Made by a program: the position numbers and the translations under genes. Of a stretch of 64,000 nt of DNA, positions 8,230-16,837 are shown in pieces. This stretch comes from Bog-950 sp964631835 (GTDB taxonomy: Bacteria; Bacteroidota; Bacteroidia; Chitinophagales; LD1). The stretch spans positions 62,001 through 126,000 of the forward strand of contig CAZWAD010000009.1 in the NCBI GenBank assembly GCA_964631835.1. The letters run 5' to 3'. The notes under the pieces are model-generated. The model was not told where the DNA came from and ran no database searches. It saw only the letters and a list, made by a program, of their open reading frames with translations. The first letter of the stretch is position 1. Each line of letters opens with the position of its first letter.

Positions 8230-9660
8230 ATGAACTTATTGGGCGCAGTAAAGAAAATTTTTGCAAATACTGCAAACCGGGCTGAAAGTCTCAATTCAAA
8301 CCCGATTTTTTCGGAATACAATGCTACCAGATTACATGTAAATAGGAAAGGCTTTTGCCATGCGCCTTCTGTTAACATGCTTTTTAGTCAAAGCGGAAAG
8401 GTTTACGCATGTTGCCATAATCAGGAGTTTTCAATTGGGAGCTATCCCAAAGAAAGTGTCAGTGAAATCTGGAATAGCGATAAAGCTATTCAGTTTAGAA
8501 AAACAATGAAGGACTTTGATTTGAGCCAGGGCTGCGGTATTTGTCATGCGGATCTGCAAACGAAAGACTTCAATGAAATTCGGGCAAGCCAGTTCGACCG
8601 TATTCCCAGGCATAAGTCATATCCCACCATGATGGAGTTTCTTGTGTCAAACACCTGCAACCTGGAATGTATTATGTGTAAGGGGGAGTTTTCATCACTT
8701 ATCCGAAAAAACCGGGAAAAACTGCCCCCTATAACAACCCCGTATGATGAAAAATTCATTACTCAGCTTAAGGAGTTTATTCCTTACCTGCACGAAACCA
8801 GGTTTAGCGGTTCAGGTGAGGCATTTTCTATTGAAATGAATTACCGGATTTGGGATATGATTATTGAGCTTAATCCGAAATGTGTGATTATGGTTCAAAC
8901 AAATGGTACTTACCTCAACGCCAGAATAAAAGACTATCTGGAAAGGGGAAATTTTCAAATAGGTGTATCACTCGATTCATTAAAAAAGGAAACTTACGAG
9001 GAAATCAGGCTAAACTCAAACCTGGAAAAGGTGATGGAGCATATAGATTACTTTCATGAATACAGCGCTAAGCGAAAAGTAAAATTCAGTATAGCATTAT
9101 GTGTAATGAGGCAGAATTGGCACGAGTTGCCTGCCTTTATCAATTATGCTAACAGTTTGAATGCAACTGCTACTTTTCATAAAGTCTGGAACCCTGTTGA
9201 GTATAGCTTATCTAGCCTTGGAAGTGAAGAATTAAACAGGATATATACTTACTTGTCTGGCTTTAAGTTCGACACTTTGAATAGCTTACAGGAACAAAAT
9301 GTTGCCCATTATTCTTATATAGTCAAGTCAGTTAAGGAATGGCTCAAAGAAAGTTTAATACGAGAAAAGGAGGTTGAAAATTTCACACATCAGACTTATG
9401 ACCAAATAATAAGTGCTGTCAGAAACAAAGTTCACAGTTACCTTTCGACAATCATAAAAGATGAAGAATTACGAACAAAAAAATTAACCGAATTCATGGA
9501 CAAATATGAAATGAGCATAAGACCATTTGAAGATAAGAAGCGTAACGAATTACTAAAAGCTTTTTTTACTCATCGTATAGAGAAAGTTTATTCCGGGGTA
9601 ATGAAAAGAGACGCCAAATTAATAGAGTTGGAAGCCGAGAAATATCTTGATAAACTATAG
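8230..9660 (+). CDS. Radical SAM protein with N-terminal SPASM-like cluster
   Basis: A 476-residue protein. The CX3CX2C motif (CNLECIMC, Cys143, 147, 150) binds the [4Fe-4S] cluster that cleaves S-adenosylmethionine. FSGSGEAF near residue 195 corresponds to the GGE-like SAM-binding motif, so the radical SAM core spans about 135-340. Before it, residues 40-106 resemble a SPASM domain: Cys43, CC at 61-62, an IGSYPKESVSEIWNSDKA segment and CGIC at 102-105. SPASM domains usually follow the core, so the order is permuted. The last 130 residues are helical. The ATG at 8230 is preferred over a TTG at 8224. No candidate peptide substrate lies nearby. Substrate unknown; peptide or protein modification is an inference from SPASM. 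Confidence 0.85.
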   Translation: MNLLGAVKKIFANTANRAESLNSNPIFSEYNATRLHVNRKGFCHAPSVNMLFSQSGKVYACCHNQEFSIGSYPKESVSEIWNSDKAIQFRKTMKDFDLSQGCGICHADLQTKDFNEIRASQFDRIPRHKSYPTMMEFLVSNTCNLECIMCKGEFSSLIRKNREKLPPITTPYDEKFITQLKEFIPYLHETRFSGSGEAFSIEMNYRIWDMIIELNPKCVIMVQTNGTYLNARIKDYLERGNFQIGVSLDSLKKETYEEIRLNSNLEKVMEHIDYFHEYSAKRKVKFSIALCVMRQNWHELPAFINYANSLNATATFHKVWNPVEYSLSSLGSEELNRIYTYLSGFKFDTLNSLQEQNVAHYSYIVKSVKEWLKESLIREKEVENFTHQTYDQIISAVRNKVHSYLSTIIKDEELRTKKLTEFMDKYEMSIRPFEDKKRNELLKAFFTHRIEKVYSGVMKRDAKLIELEAEKYLDKL

Positions 9661-10755
9661 CTCTTTTACCCCTACTCCAATCTCAATTTCATAAATATCA
9701 CAACTCAAACCTGTAACTGAATAATAATTTTCTCCCACGTTATTCTTCATTTCTTCAACCGAATTCTTGTGTACTAAAGCGATAGCACATCCTCCAAATC
9801 CGGCACCAGTCATTCTTGCTCCGATACAACCGGGTATTTTTTGAGCTTCTTCTACCAAGGCATCGAGTTCAATACCGGTTACTTCATAATCATGCTTTAG
9901 TGAAATATGAGATTGGTTGAGCAGTTTGCCAAAAGCCAGCAAATCATTTTTGCGGAGAGCACTTACTGCTTCTTTCACACGGAGATTTTCACCAATTACA
10001 TGTCTTGCGCGTTTCTTTAAAGTTTCATCTCCCAAGATATCAATCCAAATTATTTCGGCATCAACAAGACTCCTGATTTCGGATTTGGAAAACCGAATCC
10101 GTTTAAGGGCATCTTCACATTCATGCCTTCTTTCATTGTAGTTTGAATGAATTAAACTTCTCGGCTTTTTCGTATCCATTATTAACAACCTGTAATCACC
10201 TAACTGAACGGGAATGTATTCGTGAGTTAACCGCTGGCAGTCAATAAGAATGGCATGATCTTTTTCCCCAAGTGAAACGGAATACTGGTCCATGATTCCG
10301 CATTTCACACCGATAAATTCATTTTCAACCTGACGACACAACCCTGCAAGCCACACAAGATTGATTTTTGACTCAGATTGGGACAGCAACGCATAAGCCG
10401 TAACAATTTCAATGGCTGCAGAAGAAGAAAGTCCGGAACCTTCCGCAAGGTCACTGTCATATATAATTTCACAGGCGGGAATAAAGTGATTTTCTTTTCG
10501 CAATTGCCGGATAATACCCAATGGATAATTTGCCCAGCCATGCTCTTTTTCAAATTTTATTTCATCATCTATAAAGAGTTCTTTTACGAAAGGATGTGAG
10601 AGGGTACGAAGAATTATTTTACCATCTTTTCGCGGTATTAAAGTTGCTGTGATTCCTTTTGTTAAGGCTACAGGCAAAACAAGCCCGCCATTATAGTCTA
10701 AATGCTCGCCAATTAAATTCACCCTGCCCGGGGCGAAATACTTTTTAGCTTCCAT
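9655..10755 (-). CDS. galK: Galactokinase
   Basis: Phosphorylates galactose to galactose-1-phosphate in the Leloir pathway. The 366-residue protein carries the three GHMP-kinase motifs: GRVNLIGEHLDYNGG near residue 10, EGSGLSSSAAIE near 110 and GARMTGAGFGGCAIA near the C terminus, plus GIMDQYSVSLG for the catalytic base region. It starts 6 bases after galT, indicating a galT-galK operon. Its stop codon overlaps that of the convergent radical SAM gene by 6 bases (9655-9660). Confidence 0.96.
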   Translation of the reverse strand: MEAKKYFAPGRVNLIGEHLDYNGGLVLPVALTKGITATLIPRKDGKIILRTLSHPFVKELFIDDEIKFEKEHGWANYPLGIIRQLRKENHFIPACEIIYDSDLAEGSGLSSSAAIEIVTAYALLSQSESKINLVWLAGLCRQVENEFIGVKCGIMDQYSVSLGEKDHAILIDCQRLTHEYIPVQLGDYRLLIMDTKKPRSLIHSNYNERRHECEDALKRIRFSKSEIRSLVDAEIIWIDILGDETLKKRARHVIGENLRVKEAVSALRKNDLLAFGKLLNQSHISLKHDYEVTGIELDALVEEAQKIPGCIGARMTGAGFGGCAIALVHKNSVEEMKNNVGENYYSVTGLSCDIYEIEIGVGVKEL

Positions 10756-10761
10756 TTACTT

Positions 10762-11724
10762 TCACTGGATTTTGCTGCGAAGCAGGGCGGCACACTCATC
10801 TATATCCAAAGTGTTAGTTGCAGCCCCTACACCCATTTCACTACCCGCATACCATTTCAATTTATCCTTAGCCCGAAGGGGCGGATAAAATTCAATGTGA
10901 AAAGTGTAATATTTTCCGGCATCGCTATATTTTTTTTCATTTACAGGTGTTTGGTGAATACACATCATATAAGGGAAATGACGATTGTAGATTTTATCAA
11001 AACCAGCTGTTACCTTTTTCAACATTTTAGCAAGAAAGTAAGCGTCATCTATTTTAAATTCAGAAAGATTACCTATTCTACTTTTACTGACAATGAAAAC
11101 TCCGAAAGGGTAATCTGTAAAATAAGGAATGTATGCGATGAAGCGGTCATTTTCACAAACCACCCGTTTCTTATACTTTTTCTCTGCTCTATTTAAATCA
11201 GTGAAAAGATTTGAGCCGTTCTTTCTGAAATAATTTTTGCAGTTCTTTAACTCGGTTTCGATCTTATGCGGGACGAAGGGGTAAGCATATAATTGCCCGT
11301 GAGGATGGTGAATTGTAACTCCAACTTCTTCCCCCCGGTTTTCGAAAGGGTAAATGTATTTGATGCGTTTGTCCTCACCCAATTTTAAACAGCGTATTAC
11401 CCAAGTAAATACAATTTTAAAAACCTGTTCATCGCTTAGCAGATAGAACTGTTTGTCGTGATCCGATGAATACAAAATAACCTCACACCTGCCTGCTGCT
11501 TCTGCGTTGCGATAGATTTTTGAATTTTGCTTTTTTATTTTTGCAGGGTTTCTTTCCAAAACAGGAAAATCATTCGGGTAAACCAGCACATCGAATTTCT
11601 CCGGAACATTTTTACTGCCGGGGCAAAACGGGCAATAATCTTCAGGCAAATGAGGACGTTTCTGCCGGTTGGTAGCTATCATCGTCCATGTATCAAGCAG
11701 TGGATTCCATCTTAGTTCGTGCAT
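10762..11724 (-). CDS. galT: Galactose-1-phosphate uridylyltransferase
   Basis: Transfers UMP from UDP-glucose to galactose-1-phosphate. The 320-residue protein has the active-site motif HHPHGQ with the nucleophilic histidine at 142, and CPFC at residues 31-34 as the likely zinc site. Length is slightly under the 340-350 residues of the classical enzyme. First gene of the galT-galK pair. A CATATTTG sequence at 11731-11738 resembles a -7 box just upstream of the ATG, with a very short leader. Confidence 0.95.
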   Translation of the reverse strand: MHELRWNPLLDTWTMIATNRQKRPHLPEDYCPFCPGSKNVPEKFDVLVYPNDFPVLERNPAKIKKQNSKIYRNAEAAGRCEVILYSSDHDKQFYLLSDEQVFKIVFTWVIRCLKLGEDKRIKYIYPFENRGEEVGVTIHHPHGQLYAYPFVPHKIETELKNCKNYFRKNGSNLFTDLNRAEKKYKKRVVCENDRFIAYIPYFTDYPFGVFIVSKSRIGNLSEFKIDDAYFLAKMLKKVTAGFDKIYNRHFPYMMCIHQTPVNEKKYSDAGKYYTFHIEFYPPLRAKDKLKWYAGSEMGVGAATNTLDIDECAALLRSKIQ

Positions 11725-11761
11725 AGGTCAAATATGAAAACAAAATTTTTCTGAAACCTGG

Positions 11762-12121
11762 TTATTGAATTGTTAGGGCAAATTGCTTTTTAATTTCCTC
11801 TTTTCCCTTATCCAACTTCAAGCCATCAATAAAAACCACATCTCCGTTTTTTAAATTATCGGGGAACGGCTTTGTACCTGGGCAATCTCTTTTATAAATG
11901 TTGCCGGAGGAACTAATAACACAGTTAAAAGAGGATACATTGTGAACTTCACCGGTTGAAATATATTTTACCCGCAGCGAACACAAATGAGCAACTTGTT
12001 CTTTTGAAATCACCCCGGCAGTTAGTTCAGTACCATCAATCACGAGTAAAGTTTTGTTTTCCTGGGAAGTGGCAGTAAGGTAAAATAAAATGAGAATTGT
12101 AATCAAGGGGAGGCACTTCAT
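11762..12121 (-). CDS. Small exported protein, paralogue of the 13064-13444 protein
   Basis: A 119-residue protein with a signal peptide (MKCLPLITILILFYLTATSQ). I chose the ATG at 12121; an upstream ATG at 12178 would add 19 residues before the signal. The mature part contains HLCSLRVKY, a Cys pair around NCVISSSGNIYKRDC and a closing motif LKNGDVVFIDGLKL. The same pattern is in the protein on the other side of the bestrophin gene (LKNGDVLIIDKLKI), so they are paralogues. The closing motif is loosely like the C-terminal beta domain of GldM, an unverified impression. Divergent from bestrophin, 55 bases apart. Confidence 0.75.
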   Translation of the reverse strand: MKCLPLITILILFYLTATSQENKTLLVIDGTELTAGVISKEQVAHLCSLRVKYISTGEVHNVSSFNCVISSSGNIYKRDCPGTKPFPDNLKNGDVVFIDGLKLDKGKEEIKKQFALTIQ

Positions 12122-12163
12122 ATCTTTTATTTGCGGATGAAAATACAAATTATTCACCCCGAG

Positions 12164-12171
12164 TATATTCG
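12164..12171 (+). promoter_or_regulatory. Possible -7 box of the bestrophin gene
   Basis: TATATTCG lies 5 bases before the ATG at 12177. It fits the TAnnTTCG variant seen before several genes here, but there is no clear -33 element and the transcript would be nearly leaderless. Confidence 0.35.
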
Positions 12172-12176
12172 CAGCC

Positions 12177-13061
12177 ATGATAAGCTATAACCCCAAAGAC
12201 TGGTTCACTTTTATTTTCCGGTTTCATAAGTCTGACACATTTCGCGCATTGTTTCCAATGATAATTGCTATTGGTGCTTATTCCGGTACTGTTGCATGGT
12301 TCTATACCGAGTATTTGCACATGTACGACAATGCTCACCTCCGAAATATTTCCATCATGCACACCATGCTCAGTTTTGTTATTTCCATGCTGTTGGTGTT
12401 TCGCATTAACAGCGCTTATGACCGCTGGTGGGAAGGCAGAAAACTTTGGGGTAGCCTGGTCAATAACAGCAGGAACTTATCGCTAAAGCTTAACAGTCTG
12501 CTTTCACCAGATGCAAAAAATGAAAGAGAATTTTTTGGCGCCATGATTGGCAATTATACTATCGCGCTGAAAAATCATTTGAGAAATGCTTATCACCCGG
12601 AAGAATTTCATCTGAATGAATCTTTTAACGCACAACAAATTCACCAGGGTACACATCAACCCAACTATATTGCTCGTGAAATTTTCAACCGCATACATTC
12701 CCTAAACCGGAGCGGAGTCATAAACAATGAACAATTGCTTTATCTGAATCCTGAACTGATATCCTTTACCGATATATGCGGAGCATGTGAGCGCATTAAA
12801 AACACACCCATTCCTTTTTCATACAGCGTGTTTCTCAAAAAGTTCATTTTCTTTTTTGTTATGACTTTACCGTTTACCATGGTTTTTTCCCTGGGTTATT
12901 ACTGTATTCCGGTGGTGGCATTTATCTTTTACGCACTTACCAGCCTTGAAACTATTTCAGAAGAAATTGAAGACCCATTTGGAAAGGATGCCAACGACCT
13001 GCCTACCGATGCCATCTCAAAAAACATTCACAATTCAGTAAAGGAAATTTTCAGATTGTAA
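12177..13061 (+). CDS. Bestrophin family channel protein
   Basis: A 294-residue membrane protein of the bestrophin/UPF0187 family, which form pentameric ion channels. The conserved segment RINSAYDRWWEGRKLWGSLVNNSRN follows two N-terminal membrane helices (about residues 25-42 and 60-78), and two more helices lie near 217-260 (KKFIFFFVMTLPF). The C terminus has EEIEDPFGKDANDLP, the family's typical acidic motif after the last helix. Length matches bacterial bestrophins. Ion selectivity cannot be read from the sequence. It is flanked on both sides by minus-strand paralogous small exported proteins. Confidence 0.92.
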   Translation: MISYNPKDWFTFIFRFHKSDTFRALFPMIIAIGAYSGTVAWFYTEYLHMYDNAHLRNISIMHTMLSFVISMLLVFRINSAYDRWWEGRKLWGSLVNNSRNLSLKLNSLLSPDAKNEREFFGAMIGNYTIALKNHLRNAYHPEEFHLNESFNAQQIHQGTHQPNYIAREIFNRIHSLNRSGVINNEQLLYLNPELISFTDICGACERIKNTPIPFSYSVFLKKFIFFFVMTLPFTMVFSLGYYCIPVVAFIFYALTSLETISEEIEDPFGKDANDLPTDAISKNIHNSVKEIFRL

Positions 13062-13063
13062 AA

Positions 13064-13444
13064 TTACTGGATAACAAATGTAAACTGACCCGGCAGGTCA
13101 ATATTACCTTCGGCAATTTTCAGTTTGTCAATAATCAGCACATCACCATTCTTCAGGGTTTTATACTTTTCAGGGGGAAACAACATCTCGGTACTGCAAT
13201 CGCCACTACACAACTCATTGCCCGAATTGACCACCCAGTCAAAATGAGAAGCGTCAAAAGTTTTATCAATTTCCGCGAATCTGATTTGCAGTGAACACAA
13301 CTGTTCCATATCCTTGATGGAAATGCTTTTATTGATTTCCCTTCCGTTAATCAAAAAAGCAAAATTTCTTTTTGAAGAAGTCTTTTGTGCATTCACCAAA
13401 CAGCACACAAAAACCATCACAAAAAACATAATCGCCTTTTTCAT
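13064..13444 (-). CDS. Small exported protein, paralogue of the 11762-12121 protein
   Basis: A 126-residue protein with a signal peptide (MKKAIMFFVMVFVCCLVNAQ). Shared with its paralogue: INGRE/IDGTE, EQLCSLQIRF, a Cys pair (NELCSGDC) and TLKNGDVLIIDKLKIAEGN before a final FTFVIQ. The stop lies 2 bases after that of the convergent bestrophin gene. The two cysteines in each protein could form a periplasmic disulfide. Role unknown; a faint likeness to the GldM C-terminal domain suggests a beta-rich envelope protein. Confidence 0.75.
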   Translation of the reverse strand: MKKAIMFFVMVFVCCLVNAQKTSSKRNFAFLINGREINKSISIKDMEQLCSLQIRFAEIDKTFDASHFDWVVNSGNELCSGDCSTEMLFPPEKYKTLKNGDVLIIDKLKIAEGNIDLPGQFTFVIQ

Positions 13445-13484
13445 AATCGTACTTTATCTATGAAATTAAAAATTCAGCTTCTTT

Positions 13485-13492
13485 TATATTCG
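13485..13492 (+). promoter_or_regulatory. Possible -7 box of thrS
   Basis: TATATTCG, 38 bases before the thrS ATG, matches the TAnnTTCG variant. No convincing -33 TTG is found at the expected distance. Confidence 0.35.
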
Positions 13493-13530
13493 CCCCGCAA
13501 TTCCGTTTCAATATAAACCATAAATCATAA

Positions 13531-15459
13531 ATGATAAAGATTACTCTCCCCGATGGCAGTGTGCGCGAATATAACGAAGGCGTTACCGCTTACGATGTGG
13601 CTATGAGCATAAGCCCGGGGCTTGCAAAGAATGTTTTAAGTGCTGAAGTAAATGGTGAAGTGTGGGACTTAACCCGCCCGATTACCAAAGATTCTTCCCT
13701 TAAACTTTTGAAATGGGAAGATGAATGGGGCAAGAAAACGTTCTGGCATTCATCAGCACACCTGATGGCCGAAGCGGTAGAAACACTGTACCCCGGTGTA
13801 AAGTTTTGGGTGGGACCGCCTTTGGATAACGGGTACTACTACGACATTGACATGGGCGGACAAACTCTTTCGGAAGAAGATTTACAAAAGGTAGAAAAGC
13901 TGATGATTGAGTTGGCAAAGAAAGACAACAAGTATGAGCGCAGCGAAATGCCGAAGGCCGAAGCCGTAAAATACTTCACCGAAAAAGGTGATGAGTATAA
14001 ACTCGATTTGCTGGGCGGGTTGAATGACGGTGAAATAACTTTCTACAAACAGGGCAATTTCACCGACCTGTGCCGCGGACCACATATTCCTTCAACCGGT
14101 TATATCAAAGCCATTAAGTTATTGAACATTGCCGGTGCTTACTGGAAGGGTGATTCGAACAACAAACAGCTGACACGCATTTACGGAATTACTTTCCCGA
14201 AGCAGAACCAACTGGACGAATACCTTGCCATGCTCGAAGAGCAGAAGAAGCGTGACCACCGGATGCTGGGCAAGGATTTAGAGATTTTCACTTTCGATGA
14301 TGAGGTGGGCCCCGGCCTTCCGTTGTGGCTGCCAAAGGGAGCGGCTATTATTGAAAAGCTTGAAACGCTGGCGAAAAAGACTGAACACGAGCAAGGATAC
14401 GTGCGTGTTAAGTCGCCTCACATTGCTAAAGAGAGTTTGTATTTGCGAAGCGGACACCTCCCCTACTATGCCGATTCGATGTTTCCGCCAATGGAGCTTG
14501 ATGGAGGAAAGTATTATCTCAAGGCGATGAACTGTCCGCACCATCACAAAATTTTTGGTGCAACACCCAAAAGCTACCGCGATATGCCTTTGCGCTTTGC
14601 TGAGTACGGAACCTGCTACCGGTACGAGCAAAGCGGTGAACTGATGGGACTGATGCGTGTGCGTAGTATGCAAATGAACGATGCGCACATTTACTGCACC
14701 AAAGAACAATTCGAAGAAGAGTTCATGAAAGTGAATGAGCTTTACGTGAAGTATTTCAAAATTTTTGGTATTGAGAAATATCAGATGCGCTTTAGCAAGC
14801 ACACACCGGAAAAACTCGGGCAGAAATATATTGACAACGCTCCGCTATGGATTGAAACCGAAGATATGGTGCGCAGAGTACTGGTGAAAAGCGGTTTGCC
14901 GTTTGTTGAAGTTGCAGACGAAGCCGCTTTCTACGGGCCTAAGATTGATATACAAATCTGGAGCGCTATCGGTAAAGAGTTTACCATTGCTACCAACCAG
15001 GTTGATTTTGCACAAGCCGAGCGCTTCGACTTGTGGTTTACCAACGAGAAAAACGAAAAAGAGCGCCCCATTATTATCCACCGCGCACCGTTGAGCACAC
15101 ACGAGCGCATGATTGGTTTTCTTCTTGAACACTATGCCGGTAAATTTCCTGTATGGTTAGCGCCTGTGCAGATAGCGGTGTTGCCTATCAGCGATAAATA
15201 TCTCGACTACGCTAAAAAAGTGCAAAACGAATTGCGCAAACACAACTTAGAAGTAACCATTGATGAGCGCGCAGAGAAGATTGGCAAAAAAATACGCGAC
15301 ACCGAATTGCGCAAAGTCCCTTACATGCTGGTTGTAGGTGAAAAAGAAGCAGCTGATAATAATGTTGCCGTGCGCAAGCAAGGGCACGGTGACCAGGGTG
15401 TAAAACCTCTCAACGAGTTTGCAGCGCAGATTGTAAAAGAGGTTGAGGAATACAGATAG
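13531..15459 (+). CDS. thrS: Threonyl-tRNA synthetase
   Basis: Charges tRNA-Thr with threonine. The 642-residue protein has the full bacterial architecture: TGS domain (1-62), editing domain with the HxxxH motif (His73 and His77, HSSAH) and FTDLCRGPHIP, class II catalytic core with LPLWLPKGAAI, MNCPHHHKIF and MRVRSMQMNDAHIYC, and an anticodon-binding domain from about 540 (QIAVLPISDKYLDYAKKV). Starts at an ATG after a divergent gap. In many bacteria infC follows; here an unrelated exported protein does. A degenerate copy of its last codons lies 1.3 kb downstream. Confidence 0.98.
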   Translation: MIKITLPDGSVREYNEGVTAYDVAMSISPGLAKNVLSAEVNGEVWDLTRPITKDSSLKLLKWEDEWGKKTFWHSSAHLMAEAVETLYPGVKFWVGPPLDNGYYYDIDMGGQTLSEEDLQKVEKLMIELAKKDNKYERSEMPKAEAVKYFTEKGDEYKLDLLGGLNDGEITFYKQGNFTDLCRGPHIPSTGYIKAIKLLNIAGAYWKGDSNNKQLTRIYGITFPKQNQLDEYLAMLEEQKKRDHRMLGKDLEIFTFDDEVGPGLPLWLPKGAAIIEKLETLAKKTEHEQGYVRVKSPHIAKESLYLRSGHLPYYADSMFPPMELDGGKYYLKAMNCPHHHKIFGATPKSYRDMPLRFAEYGTCYRYEQSGELMGLMRVRSMQMNDAHIYCTKEQFEEEFMKVNELYVKYFKIFGIEKYQMRFSKHTPEKLGQKYIDNAPLWIETEDMVRRVLVKSGLPFVEVADEAAFYGPKIDIQIWSAIGKEFTIATNQVDFAQAERFDLWFTNEKNEKERPIIIHRAPLSTHERMIGFLLEHYAGKFPVWLAPVQIAVLPISDKYLDYAKKVQNELRKHNLEVTIDERAEKIGKKIRDTELRKVPYMLVVGEKEAADNNVAVRKQGHGDQGVKPLNEFAAQIVKEVEEYR

Positions 15460-15478
15460 GCATATAAGAAAACCAAGA

Positions 15479-16576
15479 ATGATACGTTACGTGCTTTTGT
15501 TTTTACTGCTTACATACGCCCGGTTAGGTAAGGCAGGTGATTATTTCTATCTTAAAGAGAGCAGAAGTAAACCTGTGCTCATTGCCGTTCATAATACAGC
15601 CGAACAAACCGGCTGGCCTGCAGATAATTGGGATGGGAAAAATTATTGCTCTTATACCAGTCAGAGCTATACTCCTACAGTACCCGGTACGGTGAGTTTC
15701 CCGAAATATACTACTCATCATTCCGATGAATGTAGCGATGTCAGGGTTCATAACCGTAATCCCGATTCATTATTCACAGCGGAACAATATCGTGAGGCTA
15801 ACCAATTTTTTCAGGAACAAATCAATTTACTTTGGGATTACAACACCTCCCGCCAATTTATTCCGCCCGACTCTTTGGGCGAGCTAATCACTTTGGACAC
15901 TACCCTCACCGATTCTCCCTGGAGTTTATATAAAAACCTGAAAGCAAAAAAGCGGGTGCCTGTAATTACTTTTAGCATTTACGAATACGTAATTACATGG
16001 AACCTGAAGCCCGATATACACACGGCTCAAATGGTAACTGAGATGGACTACTACTATGGCGACTACCGCTACCGGGTGATAGTGCAGGGGTTTCCGGGCA
16101 AAATGGAAATTGTAAGCGGCATACTCATGCTCAAAGCGCTTCTCGAAAAAGCTGAAGTTACCGAGCGCATGTCCAGTTATACATTCGAGGTGCTGAATTC
16201 TTTCAGGGGCGGACTTGAAGATAAAACATTGCTGATAGACCAGAACTACCTCGACACCACTTTAACGGTAGCCAAAATGAAAGAAGAATATCCTTATAAA
16301 TTCAACATAGTGCCTAAAGAAATAATAGAAAATGCTGTTGTAAACCGCACACCGGGGCTTGCTTACATACTTTCTTACCCTATGCTCAGCTCGGGGTACG
16401 CAGCCGGTGTAGGCAAAAAAGATAAACTCATCAGAACTTATATGCTGCTGGTAATTGATGCTGAAACCGGAAAAACACTTAGCTCCGGATATGATGCTGC
16501 AGGAAAATCTTCAGAAGGTGATGGCATTCCGCTTGCCGAAGGCGACTTGAGGCAGATAGTAAGAAGGTCGAAGTAA
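15479..16576 (+). CDS. Hypothetical exported protein
   Basis: A 365-residue protein starting at the ATG at 15479, 19 bases after thrS; a longer frame begins inside thrS. The N terminus MIRYVLLFLLLTYARLGKAG is a signal peptide. The mature part is rich in Tyr, Thr and Asp, with no recognised domain; YYGDYRYRVIVQGFPGKM and a near-C-terminal TYMLLVIDAETGKTLSSG segment suggest a beta-rich secreted or periplasmic protein. It may be co-transcribed with thrS. It lies, with tRNA-Val, between the thrS 3' end and the relic copy of that end. Confidence 0.75.
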   Translation: MIRYVLLFLLLTYARLGKAGDYFYLKESRSKPVLIAVHNTAEQTGWPADNWDGKNYCSYTSQSYTPTVPGTVSFPKYTTHHSDECSDVRVHNRNPDSLFTAEQYREANQFFQEQINLLWDYNTSRQFIPPDSLGELITLDTTLTDSPWSLYKNLKAKKRVPVITFSIYEYVITWNLKPDIHTAQMVTEMDYYYGDYRYRVIVQGFPGKMEIVSGILMLKALLEKAEVTERMSSYTFEVLNSFRGGLEDKTLLIDQNYLDTTLTVAKMKEEYPYKFNIVPKEIIENAVVNRTPGLAYILSYPMLSSGYAAGVGKKDKLIRTYMLLVIDAETGKTLSSGYDAAGKSSEGDGIPLAEGDLRQIVRRSK

Positions 16577-16650
16577 TACAGGGTGCAGATAGGAACGGTT
16601 AGAGAAATTTTTCGTGCAGTATAGATGATTGAAATTATTAGGAAATAAAA

Positions 16651-16725
16651 GGGTGTTTAGCTCAGTTGGTTTAGAGCGCTGCTTTGACAGAGCAGAGGTC
16701 ACTGGTTCGAATCCTGTAATACCCA
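16651..16725 (+). tRNA. tRNA-Val (anticodon GAC)
   Basis: A full cloverleaf can be drawn. Acceptor stem GGGTGTT pairs with AATACCC with one G-T pair; the anticodon stem CTGCT/AGCAG encloses TTGACAG, giving anticodon GAC for valine. The T arm contains GGTTCGAATCC. The 3' CCA is not encoded. The D arm has TAGCTCAGTTGGTTTAGAGC. Confidence 0.95.
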
Positions 16726-16754
16726 CACCGCTTTAGTTAAAACTTAATAATTGC

Positions 16755-16799
16755 GATTTTGCAGCGCAGATTGTGAGGAAGGTGGAGCAGTATAGATAG
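16755..16799 (+). pseudogene. Relic of the thrS 3' end
   Basis: These 45 bases translate as DFAAQIVRKVEQYR followed by a stop, against EFAAQIVKEVEEYR and stop at the true thrS end. At DNA level 36 of 45 positions agree by hand count, including an unbroken stretch TTTGCAGCGCAGATTGT. A few upstream codons (KLNN against KPLN) may extend the match. No start codon or remaining domain accompanies it. It lies 29 bases after tRNA-Val. Confidence 0.75.
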
Positions 16800-16837
16800 A
16801 CCCGTAACAAAATTTATTACGCGAAAAAATAAACCAA

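Noticed and set aside
16511..16726. A 71-codon minus-strand frame reading GFEPVTSALSKQRSKPTELN
   Set aside because: It is the antisense reading of tRNA-Val, a well-known annotation artefact.
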